Part shown: positions 16,416 through 26,114 of the stretch, piece by piece
Layout: the number at the start of each line of letters is the position of its first letter
How positions within the stretch are numbered: position 1 is the stretch's first letter
Assembly (NCBI GenBank): GCA_021737325.1
Contig: JAIPED010000014.1
Coordinates: 1-33,547, forward strand
Source of the DNA: Deltaproteobacteria bacterium
Lineage (GTDB): Bacteria > Desulfobacterota > Syntrophia > Syntrophales > JAIPED01
Length of the DNA: 33,547 bases
Direction of reading: 5' to 3'
Program-made: the position numbers and the translations under genes
The notes under the pieces: generated by a model
The model's input: only the letters and a program-made list of their open reading frames with translations
Databases searched by the model: none
Told to the model about the DNA's origin: nothing

Positions 16416-18821
16416 TTACTTTTTGTCTGCAACAGGGATCCGCATGGAGTAGAACGACCTCCAAACGAAGATCAACGCGATGGCCAGGAAGATAACGCCA
16501 ACATAGCTGGCGGCAGCCTTCATATCGGGGGCAATAGCAATTTCCATCGCCAAGAGACCAAAAAGCGTTGTGAACTTGATTATCGGGTTTAGCGAAACTG
16601 AAGAGGTGTCTTTAAAGGGATCGCCAACGGTATCACCGATAACTGCGGCATCATGAAGCGGCGTACCTTTTTCTTTAAGATCAACCTCCACCACCTTCTT
16701 GGCGTTATCCCAGCAACCACCAGCATTTGCCATGAAAATCGCCTGGAAGAGACCAAAGAATGCAATCGCGATGAGGTAGCTAACAAAGAAGGAAGCCGCT
16801 TGGACCGAGTGCGCGGATAAAAATGCAAACGCCAAGGCGAAGAGGAAAACGGCGATAAAAATGTTAAACATACCCTTCTGAGCGTAGATGGTGCAGATCT
16901 TGACTACCTCTTTGGATGATTCCGTTGAAGCCGCCAGCGAAGCGCTGTCGTCAAGTTTAATGTTGTTCTTGATGTATTGAACCGCACGGTAGGCACCCGT
17001 AACAACCGCCTGTGTGGAAGCACCAGTAAACCAATAAATTACCGCGCCGCCGCAGAGAAACCCAAAGATCGTGTAGGGGTTTAGCAAGTTCAAAACCATT
17101 TCGGGGCTAACTCCCAACTCTTTTTCCAGAAGGAGGATAAGGGAGAAAATCATCGTGGTCGCACCAACAACGGCGGTGCCGATGAGCACGGGCTTAGCTG
17201 TTGCTTTGAAGGTATTGCCGCAACTGTCGTTCTCTTCCAACTGGTGTTTGGCAATATCAAAGCGGGGGGAGAAACCAAAGTCCTTCTTAATTTCCTGTTC
17301 AACATTGGGAACATTTTCAATAAGCGAAAGCTCATAGATGGACTGCGCATTATCCGTAACAGGACCGTAGCTATCAACGGCAATCGTTACAGGGCCCATT
17401 CCCAACATACCAAAGGCAACCAAACCAAAGGCAAAGATGGAAGAGTAGCGCATGAAATAATCCAGCCCGAAGGTGCTGGTGAAAAAGGCAATCACCATCA
17501 ATACGCATAGCGACATGCCAATCCAAAACGCACTCATATTCCCTGCGACAAAACCGGAAAGAATATCCAACGACGCTCCACCCTCACGAGCGGCGGTAAC
17601 CGCCTCTTGGCAATGCGCAGACTTAGAACTGGTGAATGCCTTTACCAATTCAGGAATCAGCGCGGCGGCAAGCGTGCCACAGCTAATGATGATTGAGAGG
17701 GTAAGCCAAAGGTTGTTGGGAAGATCACCTATCAAGAATTTGCTGATGAAAAAAGTAACAACGATGGAAACTAAGGAGGTAATCCAAACCAGCGAGGTGA
17801 GGGAGGCTTCAAAATTTACGGAAGACTTCTTGCCCCAAATCGCGCTAGATATTCCCTTATTTATGAAGTAAGATCCAATGGATGTCAGTATCATAAAGAT
17901 ACGCATAACAAAGATCCATACGAGCAACTCTGCTTGATACTGCGGCAAACAAGCGAGAACAATAAAAGAGATTAACGCAACACCCGTAACACCGTAGGTT
18001 TCAAAACCATCAGCGGTCGGACCAACAGAATCGCCCGCGTTGTCGCCAGTGCAATCCGCAATGACACCAGGGTTGCGGGGATCATCTTCCTTGATGGTAA
18101 AGACGATCTTCATCAGGTCGGAGCCGATATCAGCAATCTTGGTGAAAATACCGCCACAGATGCGCAAAACGCTCGCGCCAAGCGATTCTCCGATAGCAAA
18201 ACCAATAAAGCAAGCACCGGCAATTTCCCGTGGCATAAAAATAAAGATAATGAGCATCATGATAAGTTCAACAGCAACTAACATGACACCGATGCTCATA
18301 CCCGCTCTTAACGGAATATCCAACAACTTCATTGGCTTACCTTCAAGCGAAGCAAAAGCCATACGGGAGTTAGCAAGGGTGTTCATCCTGATACCAAACC
18401 ACGCGACACCGTAGGAACCGAGGATGCCGACGACAGTCCAACCCAAAATGGCGGCAACATGCCCCGCTGTCATGTGTTGCAGGTAACCGAAGTAGTAGAG
18501 GATACACGCGCCGATGAACACAAAAAGGATCAGCAAAAGTTTGCCCTGCTGAAACAGATAGGTCTTACAGGTTTGGAATATAACCTCCGCCACATCCAAC
18601 ATTGTTTTGTGGGCGGGCAGACCTTTAACCTTAATGTACTCGTAAACGCCAAAAAGCATTCCTACAAAACAAATTAGGAACCCGAACATCAGCAACTGAT
18701 TCTGCGAGTCCGTCAGTGGGGGAATAACCAAATCCGCTTCTGAAGCAAAAAGCGGAGCGGCTATCGCCACTGCGAAGACGGCAAGAAGAGCACCGAACAG
18801 AAATTGGATCTTTGCCTTCAT
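16416..18821 (-). CDS. hppA: membrane-bound ion-translocating pyrophosphatase
   Basis: About 801 aa from ATG 18821 (SD AGGAGA); EDDPRNPGVIADCTGDNAGDSVGPTADGFETYG, ANAGGCWDNAKK, DTVGDPFKDTSSVSLNPIIKF; many TM helices. Confidence 0.94.
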   Translation of the reverse strand: MKAKIQFLFGALLAVFAVAIAAPLFASEADLVIPPLTDSQNQLLMFGFLICFVGMLFGVYEYIKVKGLPAHKTMLDVAEVIFQTCKTYLFQQGKLLLILFVFIGACILYYFGYLQHMTAGHVAAILGWTVVGILGSYGVAWFGIRMNTLANSRMAFASLEGKPMKLLDIPLRAGMSIGVMLVAVELIMMLIIFIFMPREIAGACFIGFAIGESLGASVLRICGGIFTKIADIGSDLMKIVFTIKEDDPRNPGVIADCTGDNAGDSVGPTADGFETYGVTGVALISFIVLACLPQYQAELLVWIFVMRIFMILTSIGSYFINKGISSAIWGKKSSVNFEASLTSLVWITSLVSIVVTFFISKFLIGDLPNNLWLTLSIIISCGTLAAALIPELVKAFTSSKSAHCQEAVTAAREGGASLDILSGFVAGNMSAFWIGMSLCVLMVIAFFTSTFGLDYFMRYSSIFAFGLVAFGMLGMGPVTIAVDSYGPVTDNAQSIYELSLIENVPNVEQEIKKDFGFSPRFDIAKHQLEENDSCGNTFKATAKPVLIGTAVVGATTMIFSLILLLEKELGVSPEMVLNLLNPYTIFGFLCGGAVIYWFTGASTQAVVTGAYRAVQYIKNNIKLDDSASLAASTESSKEVVKICTIYAQKGMFNIFIAVFLFALAFAFLSAHSVQAASFFVSYLIAIAFFGLFQAIFMANAGGCWDNAKKVVEVDLKEKGTPLHDAAVIGDTVGDPFKDTSSVSLNPIIKFTTLFGLLAMEIAIAPDMKAAASYVGVIFLAIALIFVWRSFYSMRIPVADKK

Positions 18822-18850
18822 CCTTCTATCTCCTTTTTTTTGTATTACGC

Positions 18851-18870
18851 AAAACAATGTCCATTGTTTT
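18851..18870. promoter_or_regulatory. 20-bp inverted repeat in the hppA leader
   Basis: AAAACAATG-TC-CATTGTTTT, 9-bp perfect arms, 29 bp upstream of the hppA ATG. Confidence 0.5.
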
Positions 18871-18892
18871 ACCTGCGCATGAATGGGTGTGC

Positions 18893-18921
18893 GCGTAACA
18901 TAGCGGTTTTCCGATTGTCAA
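18893..18921 (-). promoter_or_regulatory. candidate hppA promoter
   Basis: Perfect TTGACA -35 on the minus strand (18921-18916); 17 nt to a weak -10 (TTACGC). Confidence 0.35.
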
Positions 18922-19043
18922 GGCTTTATAGAGGTTCCAGAGAGGTTTTTATCGGTGTTATCATATTAAAAACACTTGCTTTTATCCCAATGTTGCCCTC
19001 TGACGGTCAGTATTTACTCGCATGGAAAAAATCAGGCAAAAGC

Positions 19044-19307
19044 TCACTTTTCGGCCATTTTGTCATCATCTATCAGTGGTTTCCCGCAGGCGCCACATTT
19101 TAGCTGGCGCACGGACATTTCATCTTTTTTGGCGAGGCGATTTTTTTTGCCGCAGTACAAACAGGAAATAATGATTTCCTCCAGCGAAGCACCGCAAACG
19201 CCACAAAGAGCTTTTTTTTGGAGATTTGCCCTGCCAATGCGGTTTTTTACGCCACACTTGAGACACCTAACAACGATTTCTGTCTGCAACAAAAATTTAT
19301 CGTTCAT
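19044..19307 (-). CDS. small zinc-ribbon protein
   Basis: About 87 aa from ATG 19307; four CxxC motifs CLKC, CGVC, CLYC, CGAC; GGTGAG SD. Confidence 0.65.
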   Translation of the reverse strand: MNDKFLLQTEIVVRCLKCGVKNRIGRANLQKKALCGVCGASLEEIIISCLYCGKKNRLAKKDEMSVRQLKCGACGKPLIDDDKMAEK

Positions 19308-19376
19308 TCTGCTCACCATACATATACCAAGCCTCAATTATGATTACCGGCACCAACGATGCGTCCGTGCTACCTA

Positions 19377-19970
19377 TCAAAGATCCGAAGGAGAAGGCCG
19401 CCCTTTTTTCCCTTTGTAGATATCCATTATTTCCGAACGAGTTAGCATGGCCCGCACCTCAACACCCAGCTTCTCAATCTCGGCCTTGCCGCCTTCCTCA
19501 CGGTCAATTAAAACCACCACCTGTGCCACAAGCAAGCCCGCTTCCCGCGCCCGCTCAATGGCCATTATGGTTGATCCACCCGTTGTAATCACATCGTCAA
19601 TAATCAAAACCTTTTCGCCTGTCTGCACACCGCCCTCAATAGCGCTCTTTGTCCCATGCCCCTTAGCTTCCTTGCGGACTACGAAAGATTTTATCGGCTT
19701 ACCCTTTTGGAAGGATATCATGCTAAGCGCGATGGCAATAGGGTCGGCACCCAGGGTTAGCCCGCCGCAAGCGGTCAGGTCCGCATCCTCCACCATTGCA
19801 AACAGGATCCCACCGATAAGGTTCATCCCCTCAGGATCTAGCGTAGTCGGTTTGCAGTTGAAATAATAGTCGCTTTGTTTGCCAGAAGCGAGGGTAAATG
19901 GCTGTTCAGGAGAGTAGCGGAACGATTTTTCAATGATGATTGACGCCAGTTTTTTCTTTAATTCATCCAT
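19377..19970 (-). CDS. pyrE: orotate phosphoribosyltransferase
   Basis: KVLIIDDVITTGGSTIMAIERA (PRPP motif), FTLASGKQSDYYFNCKPTTLDPEG. Confidence 0.94.
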   Translation of the reverse strand: MDELKKKLASIIIEKSFRYSPEQPFTLASGKQSDYYFNCKPTTLDPEGMNLIGGILFAMVEDADLTACGGLTLGADPIAIALSMISFQKGKPIKSFVVRKEAKGHGTKSAIEGGVQTGEKVLIIDDVITTGGSTIMAIERAREAGLLVAQVVVLIDREEGGKAEIEKLGVEVRAMLTRSEIMDIYKGKKGRPSPSDL

Positions 19971-19977
19971 AATAACA

Positions 19978-22371
19978 TCACCTTTTAACAATTTTTTGTA
20001 TCAATGCGACGGCTCCAACGGCATCCTTGGCATAAAGGGCACCGATGGATTGAGCATAGTCGCTATTAAGCACCGCTCCACCAACGATGAATTTTGTTTC
20101 TAATCCCTTTTGGCGGGCGCGGTTAATAACCTCGGGCATTTTTATCATCGTCGTGGTCATTAAGGCAGAAAGTCCAACAAAATCAGGATTTTCTTTTTCG
20201 ATTGCCGTGATTATTTTTTCCGCAGGGCAATCTTTGCCCAGATCAAGCACCCGATAACCATGATTCTTCAGTAGCAAGCCGACGATGTTTTTCCCAATAT
20301 CGTGAATATCTCCTTCAACGGTGGCAAGGATGATTGTTCCCGCATTTTTTTCGATATCTCTTTGCGCCAGTAACCCCTCTAAAAAATCCATTCCCATCTT
20401 CATCGTTTCGGCGCTCGCAACAAGCTGCGGTAAAAAAAATTCCCGTCTTTCATAGCGAGAGCCAACCTCAACAATTGCGGGAATCATTATTTCATCAACC
20501 AGCGCCTTGGCATTAACCCCTGCTTGCAGTGCGCCTTGTATTTTCTCAAGGATGTTCTCCCTCGCGCCATTCATCAGGGCTTCGGCGACGATTGCGACGG
20601 GGGAAGCGTTTGGCACTTGCGGAGATGCTTGGGCAACTTCTTGCTGGGCTCCGATATTTTTTAAGAAAACTCGAGCGTCAGCATCAAATCCGAGTAGCAG
20701 GTCGGTGGCAAGGGCGGTGCTCCGAATTGCTTCTATAGCAGGATTAACTATTGCCATTGTCAGCCCTGAAGAACGCGCCATGGCAAGCATTGAAGCGTTA
20801 AGCTCACCGCGGGCGGGCATTCCAAACGAGACATTAGAAATACCCAAAACCGTTTTTAATTTAAGCTTTTCCGTGCAGTAGCGAATGGTCTTGAGCGTTT
20901 CTTCGCCCGCGGACATATCTGTGGCAACACTCAGCGTTAGCCCATCAACCACGGCGTCCTCTTTTTTTAATCCTTTCTTTGCCAGATGTTGGAGTAGCCT
21001 ATTAACCACCTTAACACGCTCTTCACTGGTCGGGGGTAAACCTTTATCGGTTAAGGGAAGTAAAACAAACATTGCGCCGTATTTTTTTGCCAAGGGAGGA
21101 AGCGTTTTGAGTTTTGTCTTTTCCCCAGAAATGGAGTTAAGCAAAACACGACCGGGGTACAGTCGTAGTGCGGCGGCAATGGCCTCAGGGTTGCCGGAAT
21201 CAATAACCAGCGGTTTGCTGGTGCAGGTGGCGAGAATGCTCACAATACGCCGCATCGCGGCAACTCCGACAATGCCGGGAATGCCAACATTAACATCAAT
21301 TAAATCTGCACCCTGCCGCTCCTGCTCCAAGGCAATGGCACGAATGCTGGCAAACTTGCCGGAGGAGATATCTGCTTGTAGCGCCTTTTTCCCCGTGGGA
21401 TTTAGCCGCTCGCCAATTAGAAGCAAACGCCCCTTAGCGGCAATTACAACGCTTTCTCGCGGAGAGCTCAACAGATTGGCGCTTTTTACCATTTTGCGGG
21501 GAGATAAGAGGGCAATTTTTTTACGGAGAGCTTTTATATGCGCAGGTGTGGTCCCACAACAACCACCAACAAAGTTTGCCCCCGCGTCCACCAGCGCCTT
21601 GCCATAGGAGGCAAACTCCAGGGCAGGCATATTAAAAAGCGTTTCCCCATTGACCATCTTCGGCAACCCCGCGTTGGGCTTAGCCACAAGCGGTACCTGG
21701 GCAAACGGCTTCATCTTGGCGATTAGTTCCACCATCCCGTCAGGTCCAAGCGAGCAGTTACAACCTACAGCATCAGCGCCCAAGGCTTGTAGTGTTACCA
21801 AAGCGCTGATGGGGTCAGTACCTCCGAGGGTACGACCGTCGGGCTCAAAGGTCATCGTTACGATGGTAAAAATTGGGGCTGTTTCTTTGATGGCGATTAA
21901 CGCCGCACGCGCCTCCTGAATGTCAATCATCGTTTCTATGGCAATTAAATCGGCCCCTCCCGCGATGAGCCCCTTCGCTTGTTCGCGAAAAATGCTTACT
22001 GCCTCTTCAAACGCGAGATCACCAAAAGGTTCTACAAATCGCCCGGTAGGCCCAATATCACCAGCGACAAGCACATTTTTGCCCACGGCTTGGCGGGCTA
22101 TCTGCACGAGCTTCTTATTGAGAGAAGCTATCTCCTTGGCGGAATACTGGGGAAGTTTGCCGCGGTTGGCACCGAAGGTGGCAGAATAGACAACCTCCGC
22201 ACCGGCTGCGGCATAGCTTTGATGAATACTAGCAAGTGTCTCTTGATTTTCCAGGCACCAGATCTCGGGCATAACACCCGCGGGCATCCCCTTTTTTTGT
22301 AGCTCCGTCCCCCAGCCGCCATCCAAGATTATAATGCGCCTTTTACTCCTGCTGCTGATTGTCTGTCTCAT
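19978..22371 (-). CDS. metH: cobalamin-dependent methionine synthase core (Hcy, pterin, B12 domains; no activation domain)
   Basis: SD GGAGG, ATG 22371; ILDGGWGTELQKKG, FVGGCCGTTPAHI, GERLNPTGKKALQ, TVEGDIHDIGKNIVGLLLKNHGYRVLDLG; ends right after the B12 domain. Confidence 0.92.
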   Translation of the reverse strand: MRQTISSRSKRRIIILDGGWGTELQKKGMPAGVMPEIWCLENQETLASIHQSYAAAGAEVVYSATFGANRGKLPQYSAKEIASLNKKLVQIARQAVGKNVLVAGDIGPTGRFVEPFGDLAFEEAVSIFREQAKGLIAGGADLIAIETMIDIQEARAALIAIKETAPIFTIVTMTFEPDGRTLGGTDPISALVTLQALGADAVGCNCSLGPDGMVELIAKMKPFAQVPLVAKPNAGLPKMVNGETLFNMPALEFASYGKALVDAGANFVGGCCGTTPAHIKALRKKIALLSPRKMVKSANLLSSPRESVVIAAKGRLLLIGERLNPTGKKALQADISSGKFASIRAIALEQERQGADLIDVNVGIPGIVGVAAMRRIVSILATCTSKPLVIDSGNPEAIAAALRLYPGRVLLNSISGEKTKLKTLPPLAKKYGAMFVLLPLTDKGLPPTSEERVKVVNRLLQHLAKKGLKKEDAVVDGLTLSVATDMSAGEETLKTIRYCTEKLKLKTVLGISNVSFGMPARGELNASMLAMARSSGLTMAIVNPAIEAIRSTALATDLLLGFDADARVFLKNIGAQQEVAQASPQVPNASPVAIVAEALMNGARENILEKIQGALQAGVNAKALVDEIMIPAIVEVGSRYERREFFLPQLVASAETMKMGMDFLEGLLAQRDIEKNAGTIILATVEGDIHDIGKNIVGLLLKNHGYRVLDLGKDCPAEKIITAIEKENPDFVGLSALMTTTMIKMPEVINRARQKGLETKFIVGGAVLNSDYAQSIGALYAKDAVGAVALIQKIVKR

Positions 22372-22433
22372 GTTACCTCCAATCTCCGCGCCTGGCTTCT
22401 TGTCCCCGCGAACATACTTTTGCGCAATACCAA

Positions 22434-23321
22434 TCACGCCGAACAATCCACCAGTAACGATATATCCGCCGCTTTTACCGAGTGGGTAAGGGCACCAACA
22501 GAAATAAAATCCACCCCCGTTTCCGCGACCATGCGGACATTGGCAAGCGAAATGTTCCCAGAAGCCTCGAGCAAAGCCATACCATTATTGATTGCCACCG
22601 CTTGGCGCATATCGGCAATGCTCATATTATCGAGCATTATTATCGCCGCTTCGGCATCTAAAGCTAAACGCAATTCTGCGATATTTTTCACTTCAATTTC
22701 TACCTTCATGCCCTTGGGGGATTGCGCCAGCACACGATTTAGGACATCCGTTATGCCTCCCGCCAAGGCAATGTGGTTTTCTTTAATCAAGATGCCGTCA
22801 TCAAGAGCAAAGCGGTGGTTAAACCCGCCACCGACCTTCACGGCATACTTATCCAATACCCGCAAATTGGGCGCGGTTTTGCGCGTATCCAAGATGCGGG
22901 CTCCCGTGTCATTAATTGCTCGGACAAACTCTCTGGTAATGGAGGCAATGCCCGACATGCGTTGCAAGAGGTTGAGAGCGGTGCGTTCACCCGCCAAGAT
23001 GCTCACTAACGGTCCTTCCAAGTTAGCGATAAGCTCGCCCTGTGCACATTTTTCTCCATCCCGCTTGTTTAGAGAAACGGCAATAGCCGGATTGAGCAGA
23101 TAAAACACCGCGGCAAAAACACCGATACCCGCTAGAATGAATTCCTCCTTGGCGATAAGCCGTGCACGGCCCTGGCGTGAGCGGGTGGCCTCATCAGTAG
23201 CAATGAGCTTGGTGGTTAAATCTCCCGCGCCAATATCCTCACTGAGGGCATTTTTAATTATCGCTTTAATTGCGCCTGTGGCTACAGCATTTTCGGAAAA
23301 TGAGTAAATGTTGGTGGGCAT
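22434..23321 (-). CDS. nadC: nicotinate-nucleotide pyrophosphorylase (carboxylating)
   Basis: ALSEDIGAGDLTT, ERTALNLLQRMSGIAS, LDTRKTAPNLRVLDKYAVKVGGGFNHRFALDDGILIKENHI; ATG 23321 with SD GAGAGGAAGG. Confidence 0.95.
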   Translation of the reverse strand: MPTNIYSFSENAVATGAIKAIIKNALSEDIGAGDLTTKLIATDEATRSRQGRARLIAKEEFILAGIGVFAAVFYLLNPAIAVSLNKRDGEKCAQGELIANLEGPLVSILAGERTALNLLQRMSGIASITREFVRAINDTGARILDTRKTAPNLRVLDKYAVKVGGGFNHRFALDDGILIKENHIALAGGITDVLNRVLAQSPKGMKVEIEVKNIAELRLALDAEAAIIMLDNMSIADMRQAVAINNGMALLEASGNISLANVRMVAETGVDFISVGALTHSVKAADISLLVDCSA

Positions 23322-23448
23322 TATTCCTTCCTCTCTTACAGAAACACCGCGTCGCCATACATCCCTGCGCAACCCATAAAGGTTTCTGCGGCTGACATGG
23401 CAACTATTTTGCTTTCATCCAAGATACAACCCAACCAATAAATAGCGG

Positions 23449-26076
23449 CTAGGACGAAAACTCCTTAAGCCGCATTAACGCCTTTTGTAAAAAGGCTAAC
23501 TTTTCCTTGGCTTCTTGAAAGCGCATTTCTTCTTTCTGGACAACGGCTGCGGAAGCTTTTTGCACAAAATCCTCGTTGGCCAGTTTTTGGGAAGCGGCTT
23601 CAATCTCCTTGCTAATTTTAGCGACTTCCTTTTCTAACCGCACTCTTTCGCTGGCAATATCAATCATCCCACCCAGTTCCACAAAGACCTTCGCCTTAAC
23701 GGTAACCCCCGTGGCACAGCCCTTGGGTTCAGGTGCTGTATGGTCCAGAATGACAACTTGCTGGCAGTTGGCGAGCGCCTCAATATAAGCTTTCCCCGCA
23801 GTAAACACGGCAACTTCCTCTGTGATAACGGTAACAGCAAGTTTTTTGGTCGTGGCTATTCCCATTTCTCCACGAACATTGCGTATCGCACCAATAACAT
23901 CCTGCAGCATGGTCATTTCCGCTTCTGCTTGCGCATCGTTGGCAACAGGATCATGGCGGGGGAAATCGCTAACCATGATATAGCCGCTGGCGAATTCTTT
24001 CCAGAGCCGTTCCGTTACAAAGGGCATAAAGGGGTGCAACAGTTGTAAGATGGTTTTAAATGTTGTCCGGAGTTGTGCTTGTGTCGCACGGCGTTGTGCC
24101 AGGTCCTCTTTGTTGTAAAGAGTTTGCTTAATAAGCTCCAAATACCAATCGCACAGTTCATGCCAAATAAAATGGTATATCCCCCCCGCAGCATCGTTGA
24201 ACCGATAGCTCTCAAGGGCCTCGGTAACTTCTTGGATCGTCTTATTTAACCGCGAACGAATCCATCTATCAGGTAGAGAGTTACTGCTATAGTCACTATC
24301 AGGGATAAAATCTTCCAAATTGATCAAGGTAAAGCGGGCTGCGTTCCAAATTTTGTTAACGAAGAATTTATATCCCTGAATGCGTTCTTCCGACATTCGT
24401 ACATCCCTACCCTGGGCGGTAAAAGCAACCAGCGTAAAGCGGAATGCATCTGCTCCGTATTTATCAATCATGTTTAGAGGATCAATGACATTACCCTTGG
24501 ATTTACTCATTTTTTCTCCCTGTTCGTCACGGACCAGGGCATGCAGATAAACATCGCGGAAGGGAACATCTCCCATCAGATAAAGCCCCATCATCATCAT
24601 GCGTGCCACCCAAAAGAAAAGGATATCAAAACCGGTTATTAGCAGCGATGTGGGATAGAAAGTTTTTAGCGCTTCTGTTTTTTCGGGCCATCCCGTTGTG
24701 GAAAAAGGCCAAAGCGCAGAGCTAAACCATGTATCAAGCACATCCTCCTCCTGGCGCAGGTTGCTCTCCCCGCATTGCGGGCAACAGCTAGGGTCATCGG
24801 TGGCAACGATTATTTTTTCACAATTTAAGCAGCGCCAAACGGGAATGCGGTGCCCCCACCAAATCTGTCGCGAAATACACCAATCGCGGATGTTATTTAG
24901 CCAATCAAAGTATGTCGCTTCCCACATTGAAGGGATGATGCGCGTGTTTCCCTTGACGACCGCAGCGATGGCCATTTTAGCAAGTGGCTCCATTTTTACA
25001 AACCACTGCCGCGAGACAAAGGGTTCAACCTCTGTAACGCAACGGGAACAGCCGCCTACCTTGTGCAGATAGGGCTCCACCTTGACAAGGTATCCCTGTG
25101 CCTCCAAATCCGCAACCACGCTTTTACGGCACTGATAACGATCCTGTCCCGCATAGGCTCCACCTTGGGCCGTTATTGTACCATCACCGCCGATTACCTT
25201 GACAATCTCCAGATGATGCCTCTCTGCCATGGCAAAATCATTAGGATCGCTGGCAGGAGTAATTTTTACGGCCCCCGAGCCAAATTCTGGAGAAACATAG
25301 TCATCAGCAATGATCGGAATTTCTTTGTTAACAAGGGGGAGGATGACCTTTTTGCCCACAACGGCGCTGTATCTTGCATCAGTGGGGTTTACTGCCACGG
25401 CCGTATCCCCTAGCATTGTTTCTGGCCTAGTCGTGGCAACGATAATTTCCCCCGAACCATCGGCAAAAGGATAGCGGATGTGCCAAAGATTTCCAGGAGT
25501 TTCCTTGTATTCCACCTCCAGGTCGGAAAGTGCGGTGTGGCAACGGGGGCACCAATTGACGATGTAGTCTCCCTGATAAATCAGCCCGTCGTTGTAGAGG
25601 CGGACAAAGGCTTCTCGCACAGCGCGAGAAAGCCCCGCGTCCATCGTAAAGCGTTCCCGTTCCCAATCGCAGGAAGATCCTAACCTCTTAAGCTGATTGA
25701 TGATAAGCCCGCCATATTTTCCTTTCCACTGCCAAACGCGCTCAACAAACTCCTCGCGCCCGAGCTGTTCCCTGTTTTTCCCTTCCTTCTCTAACTCTTT
25801 TTCCACAACATTCTGGGTGGCGATTCCCGCATGGTCGGTTCCCGGCATCCACATTGTATTATCGCCGCTCATTCGCCTAAATCTAATAATTAGATCTTGC
25901 AGGGTGTTGTTCAGCGCATGCCCCATGTGGAGCATCCCCGTTACATTAGGAGGGGGGATAACAATGGAGAACGGTTGTTTTTCACTGGTATCTGCGGCGT
26001 GGAAAAGATTCTCCCGTAACCACTCGGCATATATCTCTTTTTCCGCTATCGCTGGATCAAAAGCCTTTTCTATCAT
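23449..26076 (-). CDS. valS: valyl-tRNA synthetase
   Basis: 875 aa; PPPNVTGMLHMGHALNNTLQD, EKMSKSKGNVIDPL, C-terminal coiled coil. Confidence 0.97.
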   Translation of the reverse strand: MIEKAFDPAIAEKEIYAEWLRENLFHAADTSEKQPFSIVIPPPNVTGMLHMGHALNNTLQDLIIRFRRMSGDNTMWMPGTDHAGIATQNVVEKELEKEGKNREQLGREEFVERVWQWKGKYGGLIINQLKRLGSSCDWERERFTMDAGLSRAVREAFVRLYNDGLIYQGDYIVNWCPRCHTALSDLEVEYKETPGNLWHIRYPFADGSGEIIVATTRPETMLGDTAVAVNPTDARYSAVVGKKVILPLVNKEIPIIADDYVSPEFGSGAVKITPASDPNDFAMAERHHLEIVKVIGGDGTITAQGGAYAGQDRYQCRKSVVADLEAQGYLVKVEPYLHKVGGCSRCVTEVEPFVSRQWFVKMEPLAKMAIAAVVKGNTRIIPSMWEATYFDWLNNIRDWCISRQIWWGHRIPVWRCLNCEKIIVATDDPSCCPQCGESNLRQEEDVLDTWFSSALWPFSTTGWPEKTEALKTFYPTSLLITGFDILFFWVARMMMMGLYLMGDVPFRDVYLHALVRDEQGEKMSKSKGNVIDPLNMIDKYGADAFRFTLVAFTAQGRDVRMSEERIQGYKFFVNKIWNAARFTLINLEDFIPDSDYSSNSLPDRWIRSRLNKTIQEVTEALESYRFNDAAGGIYHFIWHELCDWYLELIKQTLYNKEDLAQRRATQAQLRTTFKTILQLLHPFMPFVTERLWKEFASGYIMVSDFPRHDPVANDAQAEAEMTMLQDVIGAIRNVRGEMGIATTKKLAVTVITEEVAVFTAGKAYIEALANCQQVVILDHTAPEPKGCATGVTVKAKVFVELGGMIDIASERVRLEKEVAKISKEIEAASQKLANEDFVQKASAAVVQKEEMRFQEAKEKLAFLQKALMRLKEFSS

Positions 26077-26114
26077 CGTTTAAAAACCTCCTTTTTATAA
26101 ACGGCTAAACACCA

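Noticed and set aside
20885-21607. 240-aa plus-strand ORF
   Set aside because: Antisense to metH, low-complexity Ser/Pro/Ala composition with no domain motif; a shadow ORF.
22420-23103. 227-aa plus-strand ORF
   Set aside because: Fully antisense to nadC; shadow ORF.
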